From NCBI RefSeq assembly GCF_030403505.1, contig NZ_JAUEMJ010000001.1, forward strand, positions 952,606 through 1,016,605: 64,000 nucleotides of DNA, in the 5' to 3' direction. Every line of letters begins with the position of its first letter. Position 1 is the first letter of the stretch. The stretch is from Glycomyces tritici. Lineage in GTDB: Bacteria; Actinomycetota; Actinomycetes; Mycobacteriales; Micromonosporaceae. The notes under the pieces are model-generated. The model made no database searches and was not told the DNA's origin. It worked only from the letters and a program-made list of their open reading frames with translations. The position numbers and the translations under genes were made by a program. Positions 24,735-32,182 of this stretch are shown piece after piece.

Positions 24735-26258
24735 ATGCGACTCCGTTCACTGCTGCAGATGCCCGAACTGGGCTTGACCCTGGTCTCGGGCCGCCACCAC
24801 CTCGACCGCGAGATCCGCTGGGTCGTGCCGACCGACATGCACGACCCGCGCCGGTACCTCTCAGGCGGCGAGCTGGTGCTCACCGGGCTGATGTGGCGCC
24901 GGGCCGAGCAGGACTCGGACGCTTACGTGCGCAACCTGATCGCGGCGGGGGTGACGGCGCTCGGCGCGGGCGACCATCCGGAGTTCCACTCGGTGCCGGT
25001 GGACCTGGTGGACGCGTGCGCCCGCCACGACCTGCCGCTGTTCGCCGTGGACGCGGCGGTGGCGTTCGCCGAGATCACCGAGCGGATCGTGCAGCGGCTC
25101 TCGGTGGGCCGCTCGGGCGACCTCGCCTCACTGCTGGACCGGCACCGGCGGCTCATCGCCGCCGACGGGATCGGCCAGATCCTCGAGCTGATCCGCGGCG
25201 AACTGGGCATGGAGTGCCAGGTGCTGTCGCCTACGGGGCGGGCGCTGCGCGGCGGCCTGGAGCTCGGCGAGACCGACCGGGCCGCGGTCGTGACCCGCGC
25301 GCACGCGGCGGAGCGGCTGCCGCAGAAGGTGACCCTCGACCGGCACCGCGCGTACTCGGTGTTCGGCATCGGCTCGACCCTCCACACCGGCCGGTTCCTC
25401 GTCATCGACGACGACCACACGCACTGGGCGCCGGAGCGGCGGCTCGTCGCCGAGCAGCTCGCGGCCCTGCTCATGCTCGAACTCGACGACCCGGCGGTAC
25501 GGCCCGCGCCGCACGTCGAACTGGTCGCCGCCCTGCGGGAGGGCCGGGTCGACGAGCACCTGATGCGCTCGGCGGGCCTGCCGGTCGGCGGCACGGTCAC
25601 CGTCATCGCCGCGGTCGGCGAGCCGGTCGCGCTGCGGGAGGTCGTGGTCGCCGAGGCGGTCGCCGGTCAAGCGGGCGATCCGCTGGAGCCGCCCGTCGCC
25701 GCCTGGGCCACGATCGGGGACGAGACGGTCGCCGTGCTCGCGGGCCCGGCCGGCTCGGCCGAAGAGCGGCCGCGGCTCCTTGACTGGTCGCGGCAGTGCG
25801 CGAAGGTGCTCTCGGGGCTCGGCGGGAACGGGGCCGTGAGCGTCGGCCTCGCCGACCCGGTGCGCTCGCCCGCGGGCCTGTGCGGCGCGCTCGAGCAGGC
25901 CCGGCACACGGCCGCGCTCGCGCAGCCGCGCCCCGGCGGCGTCGACATCGCCGAACCGGACCACCTCGTCTCGCACCGGATGCTGCTGGCCGCCGTCCCG
26001 GCCGACGTCAGCCGGGCGTTCCGCACCCGCGTCCTCGACCCGCTGCTCGAGTACGACGCGCACCACCGCTCCGACCTGCTGCCGACCCTGCGGCGCTTCC
26101 TCGAATGCGACGGCTCCTGGCGCCAGTGCGCCGCGAGCCTCCACCTGCACGTCAACACCGTCCGGTACCGGATGCGGCGGGTCGAAGAGCTGACCGGCCG
26201 CGATCTGCGCAACCCCCTCGACCGGATGGACCTCGCCCTCGCGGTGAGCCTGGAGTGA
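24735..26258 (+). CDS. pucR: PucR-family purine catabolism regulator
   Basis: The 507-residue regulator has the N-terminal PucR domain (LRSLLQMPELGLTLVSGRHHLDREIRWV, GGELVLTGLMW), a middle sensory region and the C-terminal helix-turn-helix of the family (LLPTLRRFLECDGSWRQCAASLHLHVNTVRYRMRRVEELTGRDL). PucR responds to purine-derived ureides such as allantoin in Bacillus. It is divergent from the purine operon and should act on their shared region. The start is ATG 24735; the earlier in-frame ATG 24672 lacks homology. mocA follows 37 bases later. Confidence 0.93.
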   Translation: MRLRSLLQMPELGLTLVSGRHHLDREIRWVVPTDMHDPRRYLSGGELVLTGLMWRRAEQDSDAYVRNLIAAGVTALGAGDHPEFHSVPVDLVDACARHDLPLFAVDAAVAFAEITERIVQRLSVGRSGDLASLLDRHRRLIAADGIGQILELIRGELGMECQVLSPTGRALRGGLELGETDRAAVVTRAHAAERLPQKVTLDRHRAYSVFGIGSTLHTGRFLVIDDDHTHWAPERRLVAEQLAALLMLELDDPAVRPAPHVELVAALREGRVDEHLMRSAGLPVGGTVTVIAAVGEPVALREVVVAEAVAGQAGDPLEPPVAAWATIGDETVAVLAGPAGSAEERPRLLDWSRQCAKVLSGLGGNGAVSVGLADPVRSPAGLCGALEQARHTAALAQPRPGGVDIAEPDHLVSHRMLLAAVPADVSRAFRTRVLDPLLEYDAHHRSDLLPTLRRFLECDGSWRQCAASLHLHVNTVRYRMRRVEELTGRDLRNPLDRMDLALAVSLE

Positions 26259-26295
26259 ACGCGGCCCCGACCGGGGCCGTGAAAGGGGGGAACAC

Positions 26296-26904
26296 ATGAA
26301 GAACACCGCGGGCCTCGTGCTCGCCGCGGGCGCCGGACGGCGCTTCGGCGGACCGAAGGCCCTGGCCGAGTTCGACGGCCGCAGCCTGCTCGACCGGGCC
26401 GTCGCCACGTTGCACGCCGGCGGGTGCCGCCAGGTGCTCGCCGTGCTCGGCGCGGGCGCCGAGCAGGCGCTCGCCGCCGCCACCGAGGCGTTCACGCCCG
26501 TCATGAACCGGCGCTGGGGGCAGGGGCTCTCGACCTCGCTCAAGGCCGGACTCGCGGCCGTCCCGGAGCGCTACAACGGGGTCGTCGTGACCCTCGTCGA
26601 CCAGCCGCGGATCGTCCCCGAGGCGGTCAGGCGCGTCATCGACGCCGCCGAGGAGGGCGCGGCGATCGCCGTCGCCGTCTACGCGGGCCGGCGCGGCCAC
26701 CCGATGTACTTCGCGCGCGAGCACCTGGACGCGATCGCCGCCGGCGCCGTGGGCGACCGGGGCGCGCGGGACTTCCTGGCCGCGAACCCGCACCTGGTGC
26801 GGGAGGTCGCGTGCCCGGGCGACCCGCTCGACGTCGACACGCAGGCCGACCTGGAGGCGCTGACGCGGCCCACCGCCGGCGGGCCGCACCTCATACCGAG
26901 TTAG
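26296..26904 (+). CDS. mocA: MocA-like molybdenum cofactor cytidylyltransferase
   Basis: The 202-residue nucleotidyltransferase has LVLAAGAGRRFGGPK (residues 8-21), NRRWGQGLSTSLKAGL, VVTLVDQPRIVPEAV and RGHPMYFAREH, diagnostic of the MobA-like family that transfers CMP (MocA) or GMP (MobA) to molybdopterin. Context favours MocA: CMP-type cofactor is used by xanthine dehydrogenase-family enzymes, which are encoded next door. ATG 26296 follows AAAGGGGGGAA. It is probably co-transcribed with pucR. Confidence 0.9.
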   Translation: MKNTAGLVLAAGAGRRFGGPKALAEFDGRSLLDRAVATLHAGGCRQVLAVLGAGAEQALAAATEAFTPVMNRRWGQGLSTSLKAGLAAVPERYNGVVVTLVDQPRIVPEAVRRVIDAAEEGAAIAVAVYAGRRGHPMYFAREHLDAIAAGAVGDRGARDFLAANPHLVREVACPGDPLDVDTQADLEALTRPTAGGPHLIPS

Positions 26905-26962
26905 ACGGCCCGCATGAGCTCCGTGCCGCTGCCAGCGTCGTCAGTGGTGCGGTCACCAGTGC

Positions 26963-27370
26963 TCAAGCGGCGAACCAGAGGTCGATCTCGCGCTTCGCGG
27001 ACTCCTCCGAGTCCGAGGCGTGGATGAGGTTCTGCTGGTTCGACACCGAGAAGTCGCCGCGGATCGTGCCCGGCTCGGCCTTGCGGCCGTCGGTCGCACC
27101 GGCCAGCTTGCGCACCACCGGGATCGCCTCGTCACCGGAGACCACCAGGCTCACCAGGGGTCCGGAGGTCATGAACGTCTTCAACCCGTCGTAGTACTCG
27201 CGGCCCACGTGCTCGGCGTAGTGCGCGTCCGAGAGCGCCGCGTCCATCGTCCGCAGCCGCAGCTGCTCGACGCGCAGCCCCTTGCGCTCCAAGCGGGACA
27301 GGACCTCGCCGATGAGCCCGCGCCGGACCGCGTCGGGTTTGATCAGGACGAGCGTGCGCTGTTCGGCCAC
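26963..27370 (-). CDS. ndk: Nucleoside diphosphate kinase
   Basis: The 135-residue housekeeping enzyme equilibrates NTP and NDP pools through a phosphohistidine. It has TLVLIKPDAVRRGLIGE, the RGDFS strand and the active-site His117 in NLIHASDSEESA; most homologues have HGSDS, so the Ala is a mild change. GTG 27370 is supported by GGAG upstream and by homology starting at residue 1. Confidence 0.96.
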   Translation of the reverse strand: MAEQRTLVLIKPDAVRRGLIGEVLSRLERKGLRVEQLRLRTMDAALSDAHYAEHVGREYYDGLKTFMTSGPLVSLVVSGDEAIPVVRKLAGATDGRKAEPGTIRGDFSVSNQQNLIHASDSEESAKREIDLWFAA

Positions 27371-27497
27371 GGGAGGACTCCTCGAAAGTGTCAGTCGGAT
27401 TCTGGCTGCCATCGTAAGGGATGTTGTGTCCGTTGCCTCACCCACGTACGATTCACGTTGCAACCCGGTTCTCCCAGTTGTGGATGAGGTGTCCCCG

Positions 27498-29090
27498 ATG
27501 GCACGTGGCAGCCAACCACCAAGGCCGGCCCCCCGGCCTTCCAAGGCGCCCAGCAGGGGCGGCGCGAAAGGCGGGGCCGCGCGCGGAGGCGCGAAAGGCG
27601 GCGCGAAGGGCGGTGCCCCGAAGAAGGCGCAGCCCGGCGTCCGCAAGGCCGCGCCCGGCAAGCCGATGCCCCGCACCGCACGCCAGCCGATGGGCCGGGG
27701 CGCGACCGCCGAGCAGCTGCGCCAGCAGCGGCTCATGCTCGACCAGCAGCGCCGCTCGCGCGAGGCCCGCTGGTGGGCGATCAACCAGCACGCCCTCAAA
27801 GACCTGCACTCTCGGCAGCACCATGCGGCGGGCGGCGAGGCGATCGGCACGACCCTCAACGGCGACAGGCGGATGCGGTGGCGCACCTCCCACGCGGTCG
27901 GCGCCATCACTTTACTGATCCTCTCCTTCTTCCTCGCTTCCATGGCGGTCGGCGCGCAGAGCGTCGGCATCGCCATCACCGCGTTCGCCTGCTTCGCCGG
28001 GTGCATCGCGTTCGTCACCGTCGAGCATTCGGCGCGCCGCTTCCCGCAGCCGGTCCCGGCCCCGCCACTCATCGGGCAGCACCGGCTCGAGGACCTCATC
28101 GTGGAGGACGACCCGCCGCGCCCTGCCGCGGTGAAGGAACCGGCCGCGAGCTCGCTCGACGACCTGTTCGAGCCTCCCGCGCGCCCTGAGACGAACCCTG
28201 CGCCGGCCAAGGCGGCGGCGGACCCCGCCCCGGTGTACACCACCGCGCCCGCGGTCGTGATCGTCGAACCCGTTGCGGCCGAACCGGAAGGCGCCGCCGT
28301 CGTGCCCCCGCCGGGGCGGACGCTGATCACCGAGCCGATCGACGCCGAACTCATCGACGACGAAGACGACGAGCCCGCACCGCCGGCGCCCGTCGCCGAG
28401 TCCGCGCCGCTGCCGAACGACCCGCCGCCGAACGACCCGCCGCCGAACCACGCCCCGACCGGGGCGTTCACGCTCCCGACCGACCAGGTCGGCGGCGACG
28501 CGCCGGGATCGCACGGCAGCGCGACGGCAACGGCCGCGCCGGTCCCGCCTCCCGCGACGCCGCCGCCCGCGGACCCGCCTCCGCCGAAAGGACCGATCGC
28601 CGAAGCGGTGACGAAGCTCAAGGCGCCGTCGCCGCCCCGGCAGCGGACCTCCGCCGAAGGCAGCAGCCTCGCCGACGACCTGGCCGAACTGCTCCTCTCG
28701 GAGCAGCGGCTCGGCGGCACCGACGTCACCGACGTGGCCGCCACACTCGTCGTCGCCGACCTGCAGCGCTCAGTCGAGTTCTACACCGACGCGCTGGGAC
28801 TCCACATCGCCGACCGCACCGACGAGGCCGCGATCCTCGACGCCGGGTTCGGCAAGATCCTCCTGTGGGAGCGGCCGGACGCGCCGCCCGGCGAGACCGG
28901 CGTCATGCACCTGACGTTCGAGGTCGGCGACATCGACGCCACCTTCGCGGAGATGAACCAGGCCGGCGTCGAGTTCCTGCACCTGCCGCGCACCGCACTG
29001 CTCGGCCAGAACTACGAGATGCGGGCCGCGGCCTTCCGCGACCCCGACGGCCACGGCCTGGCCATCACCGAGCACCGGGAGCGCGACTAG
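27498..29090 (+). CDS. Membrane protein with C-terminal glyoxalase/VOC domain
   Basis: The 530-residue protein combines unlike parts: a basic Gly/Ala/Lys-rich N-terminus with RGGAKGGA repeats (about 20-45), a charged helix, two membrane segments (HAVGAITLLILSFFLASMAV and GIAITAFACFAGCIAFVTV, about 135-175), a long Pro/Glu/Asp-rich linker (about 185-410), and a C-terminal VOC domain (TLVVADLQRSVEFYTDALGL to GHGLAITEHRE). Potential metal ligands His in VMHLTFEV and Glu in ITEHRE are present. The first three parts resemble actinobacterial proteins of unknown role; fusion to a glyoxalase-like domain is unusual. ATG 27498 is the likeliest start; GTG 27490 is also possible. Function unknown. Confidence 0.75.
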   Translation: MARGSQPPRPAPRPSKAPSRGGAKGGAARGGAKGGAKGGAPKKAQPGVRKAAPGKPMPRTARQPMGRGATAEQLRQQRLMLDQQRRSREARWWAINQHALKDLHSRQHHAAGGEAIGTTLNGDRRMRWRTSHAVGAITLLILSFFLASMAVGAQSVGIAITAFACFAGCIAFVTVEHSARRFPQPVPAPPLIGQHRLEDLIVEDDPPRPAAVKEPAASSLDDLFEPPARPETNPAPAKAAADPAPVYTTAPAVVIVEPVAAEPEGAAVVPPPGRTLITEPIDAELIDDEDDEPAPPAPVAESAPLPNDPPPNDPPPNHAPTGAFTLPTDQVGGDAPGSHGSATATAAPVPPPATPPPADPPPPKGPIAEAVTKLKAPSPPRQRTSAEGSSLADDLAELLLSEQRLGGTDVTDVAATLVVADLQRSVEFYTDALGLHIADRTDEAAILDAGFGKILLWERPDAPPGETGVMHLTFEVGDIDATFAEMNQAGVEFLHLPRTALLGQNYEMRAAAFRDPDGHGLAITEHRERD

Positions 29091-29095
29091 GGACC

Positions 29096-29144
29096 GTCCG
29101 GTGCATCCGGGTGAGGCGACAGCGCCCGTCCGGGTCCACCGGAC
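29096..29144 (+). terminator. Hairpin after the VOC-fusion gene
   Basis: GTCCGGTG pairs with CACCGGAC, with an inner CCGG match, starting right after the TAG stop. It resembles the 12856-12890 element in sequence and in position after a stop codon. Confidence 0.6.
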
Positions 29145-29192
29145 AGGCCCTGGGCGCTGCCTTCCCGCCCAAGCGAACAGGAGCGAGCGCCC

Positions 29193-30215
29193 ATGCTCAT
29201 CGTCGGCGAGATCCACACCGCGCTGCTGCCGCACTCGCGCCCCCTCACCCCCGAGGAGGCCCGCGCGGCGCTCTCGCTCGCCGTCGGCGAGACCGTCGTC
29301 CAATGGGCGCGGCCGGTCCCGCACACGGCCTCGCCCGCGCTCCTGCACGGCGTCGACTGTCGGCTCCCGCTGGGCCCCAAGCCCGACAGCCACCACACCG
29401 ACGAGGACGACCGCAACGGGTCCCTGCGGGCCGTCGGCTCCGTCGCCTCACGCGCGGTCCTCACCGGCGGGCAGCTCCTCCAGGGCTCAGCCTGGGCGGC
29501 GGTCACCCCCTCGCAGCACCCGCGGCGCATGCCGTGGTCGTACTACCTCGCCAAGCCCGGCACCCTCGAGACCATCGGCAGGTTCGACGCGCCCCGCCTC
29601 GCCGAGGGCTACCTCGTGGCCGAGAACCGCCCCGACCGCGCGAAACTCCTCGACACCGCCGCGGTCGCCCGCCATTCGATCCACGACGTCCTCGCCCGGC
29701 CCATGTTCGACCAGCGCCCGCCCATCAAGACCGGCTCCACGAGGCTGCGCTGGGCCGCGATCACCGACCCCGGCCAGCCCGCCGCGGTCGCGTTCCGCCT
29801 GGCGGGCAACAACAGGCGACGCCTGCGCATGGTCACCGGGCCCGTCGACCCCGAGCAGGTGGCGGCCGCCGCCGAGGACCTCGCCGTCCACGACTGGCTG
29901 CTCACCGCCGTCGCCGCGCGGGTCGCGCTCGCGAAGATCGGCGAGGACTCGCGGCACACGCTGCGCACGCTCCGGCCGGTCGTGGACCACCTGCTGCACC
30001 TGTGGTCGGCCGGCGCCCGCACCTCCACGGACCTCGAGTTCATGTGGGACGCACTGGAGCGGCGTCCCGGCCTGACCCGGCAGTGGACGACGATGACCGA
30101 GCGGGTGCGGTCCCAGATCGACTACGGCGCAGCCGATCTGGCCGCGCAGATCCTCGACCTGATGGAGCACCGCCAGCGCCAGTCCGGCGGCCCGGGCGGC
30201 GTGTTCCACCGCTAG
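29193..30215 (+). CDS. SCO2521-family protein
   Basis: The 340-residue protein matches the actinobacterial SCO2521 family by opening (MLIVGEIHTALLPHSRPL), length and by lying beside SCO2522-, SCO2523- and SCO2524-type genes. It has no membrane segment or known catalytic motif that I can see; it is rich in Arg, His and Trp and predicted soluble. ATG 29193 follows AACAGGAG. Unlike its partners it is on the plus strand, convergent with the SCO2522 gene and only 12 bases from it. Function unknown for the whole family. Confidence 0.85.
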   Translation: MLIVGEIHTALLPHSRPLTPEEARAALSLAVGETVVQWARPVPHTASPALLHGVDCRLPLGPKPDSHHTDEDDRNGSLRAVGSVASRAVLTGGQLLQGSAWAAVTPSQHPRRMPWSYYLAKPGTLETIGRFDAPRLAEGYLVAENRPDRAKLLDTAAVARHSIHDVLARPMFDQRPPIKTGSTRLRWAAITDPGQPAAVAFRLAGNNRRRLRMVTGPVDPEQVAAAAEDLAVHDWLLTAVAARVALAKIGEDSRHTLRTLRPVVDHLLHLWSAGARTSTDLEFMWDALERRPGLTRQWTTMTERVRSQIDYGAADLAAQILDLMEHRQRQSGGPGGVFHR

Positions 30216-30227
30216 CTGGGGCCTGTC

Positions 30228-31223
30228 CTAGAGCGGGCCCTGGAAGATGTAGCTGAGCCGGTCGACGAGCTCGTCGGGGAGGACCAGGCCCTCCCGTTCG
30301 GCGGACTTGCGGATGATCTCGACCGCGCTCGCCTCGGGCCGCACGGACCCGCAGATGACCCGCACCGCGTGCTCGACCTCCAGGTAGTTGACCGAGAGGA
30401 TCGAGACGGTGCGGTAGGCGGGGAACGGGAACGCCGCGGGCTCCAGCTGCAGGATCGGCGGCATCGCCTCCCACGTCTCGGGGAAGCGGGCCCGCGCGGG
30501 GCGGTCGGGGTCGTGGCCGTGCTCGTCCGGTACGACTTCGGCGACGGCCTCGGGCACGCCGATGCGGCGCCCCTGGTTGCGCAGCACGCCGAGTCGCAGG
30601 AGCTGCCAGACGGCGGCGAGCATCGGGCAGGACCAGCGCCGGCCCTGCTCGGTGTCGCTCCACAGCTCGACGTCGAGGAACACGGAGTGGTCGCGTTTGG
30701 CGTTCTGGCTGGGCGGGCGCCACTGGTCGGGCACGCCCATCGCGATGCCCTTGGGCTTGGGGCTGGGCACGCCGTTGCAGAGCCAGCCGGAGCGGGCGAC
30801 CGCGGGGCGGGAGCCGTTGGCGCCCGGCGGCGGCTCGAACACGATCCGGTCGGCCACGAGCCCGGCGAGGTTGAGCGGACCCATGTGGGCGCAGGCGGAT
30901 TCGCGGGCGAGGTAGTCGATGCGCAGGCCGGCGTCGGCGGCGGCCTCGCCGATGACGCCGATGAGCTCCTCGGGCGGGGGCATGCCCTGCTGGCTGTAGT
31001 CGTCCACGAGGTAGCAGGTGCTCACGCGCGGGCGGCGGCCGCCGAGTCGCTTGGAGAGGGCTTCGGTGGTGCCGTGGACCCAGGCCGCCGCGGAGGCCAT
31101 CTCGGCTTTGAGGGTGTCGGGCCGGGCCAGGTCGTCGGCGTAGAGGTGGCCGACCTCGATCGACAGGTGGGACATGCCGAAGCGCTCGGTCCGCTGCTTC
31201 GCGCTGGTCTCTTCGTAGCTCAT
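30228..31223 (-). CDS. SCO2522-family protein
   Basis: The 331-residue soluble protein has the family's opening (MSHLSIEVGHLYADDL after a short leader), the cysteine-bearing VSTCYLVDDYSQQ, a CAHMGPLNLAG segment and PSQNAKRDHSVFLDVELW. No enzyme motif is recognised, although conserved Cys/His/Asp residues could form an active or metal site. It is the last gene of the minus-strand SCO2524-2523-2522 set, 8 bases after the P-loop gene. ATG 31223 has only a weak upstream ribosome site, so coupling is likely. Function unknown. Confidence 0.85.
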   Translation of the reverse strand: MSYEETSAKQRTERFGMSHLSIEVGHLYADDLARPDTLKAEMASAAAWVHGTTEALSKRLGGRRPRVSTCYLVDDYSQQGMPPPEELIGVIGEAAADAGLRIDYLARESACAHMGPLNLAGLVADRIVFEPPPGANGSRPAVARSGWLCNGVPSPKPKGIAMGVPDQWRPPSQNAKRDHSVFLDVELWSDTEQGRRWSCPMLAAVWQLLRLGVLRNQGRRIGVPEAVAEVVPDEHGHDPDRPARARFPETWEAMPPILQLEPAAFPFPAYRTVSILSVNYLEVEHAVRVICGSVRPEASAVEIIRKSAEREGLVLPDELVDRLSYIFQGPL

Positions 31224-31231
31224 GGGTCCAC

Positions 31232-32182
31232 TCAATCGATGCCGCGGGCGATGGCCTCGAGGCCGGGCACGAACAGCTCCTCGGCGGAGCGCACGGCCAG
31301 CTCGGCGAAGGCCTTGACGGTCTCCTGGTTGGCGATGTCGAGCGTGACGGTGTCGGCGTCGGTGATGATCTGCTCGCGCCACTGCAGGACCGGGTCGAGC
31401 GGGACCGACCCGAGGAGGTTCATGCGGCCGAGTTTGAGGCGGGCGGCCATCTGGTGGAGGTCGGCGTCGATCTTGCGCAGCCATCGCACCTGGGTGGGTT
31501 TGAGGCCGGAGAGGTCGGCGCCGTCGGGGTCGACGACGGCGGTGCGCACGTAGCGGATGGAGGCGAGGAGCTTGCGCTGGTAGTCCTCGCCGAGGGCCTT
31601 GCTGGTCTCGACGAGGCCGCGTTCGCCGTAGACGAGGGAGTGGGCGGCGATGACGTGCTGCTTGGTCCAGCGGTGGTAGACGATCCAGCGCCAGGGGAGG
31701 TTGGCGAGCTCGGGGCGGGCGGTGGCGGCCATGACCATCTCGGTGGCGTGGGAGCGGCCCGCGGAGAGGTCGACGATGACGAGGTCGAATTCGCGCGAGA
31801 GCTCCTGGAGGAGCTTCACGCAGCGGTCCACTGTGGTGTCGTCGCCGGGGAACTCGGAGCCGTCGGCGTCGCCGGGGCAGAGCACGAGTTCGCCCGCGCC
31901 GTCGGGCCTGGCCTGGAGTTCGGCCCGGTCGGTCGCCGACCACACGGAGTGGCGCTCGGGTTCGGAGGCGAGGTCCTGGAGGTACTCGTGGATGCCGTTG
32001 CCGTAGGTGCCGTGGTCGAGGTCGTCGATGGCGAAGATCGCGCCGGCCGTGGGCGAGCCGAAGTCGAAGTCCACATAGCACACGTTGGCGCCTTGGAGGG
32101 CGCGCCGGTAGGCCAGGTTGCACGAGGACACGGAGCGTCCCGTGCCGCCCTTGTCGGAGGTCGCGAACAGCAGCATCGTCAC
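31232..32182 (-). CDS. SCO2523-family variant P-loop ATPase (ParA/MinD-like)
   Basis: The ~315-residue protein has a SIMIBI-class nucleotide-binding fold. Counting from ATG 32176, the P-loop is SDKGGTGRS at residues 7-15: signature Lys9 is kept, but the Walker A lysine is Arg14. CYVDFDFGSPTAGAI supplies the switch Asp residues, and LVIVDLSAGRS is the Walker B strand. ParA/MinD relatives position cell components by ATP-driven dimerisation; with Arg at this site, binding may persist while hydrolysis changes. GTG 32182 overlaps the SCO2524 stop in GTGA and is the likely start. The partner is presumably the SCO2524 or SCO2522 protein, by gene coupling alone. Confidence 0.85.
   Translation of the reverse strand: MTMLLFATSDKGGTGRSVSSCNLAYRRALQGANVCYVDFDFGSPTAGAIFAIDDLDHGTYGNGIHEYLQDLASEPERHSVWSATDRAELQARPDGAGELVLCPGDADGSEFPGDDTTVDRCVKLLQELSREFDLVIVDLSAGRSHATEMVMAATARPELANLPWRWIVYHRWTKQHVIAAHSLVYGERGLVETSKALGEDYQRKLLASIRYVRTAVVDPDGADLSGLKPTQVRWLRKIDADLHQMAARLKLGRMNLLGSVPLDPVLQWREQIITDADTVTLDIANQETVKAFAELAVRSAEELFVPGLEAIARGID

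Noticed and set aside
30228..32123. 631-codon frame as a fusion of SCO2523- and SCO2522-type proteins
   Set aside because: The first half is an out-of-frame reading of the P-loop gene; the real SCO2522-type protein starts at 31223.
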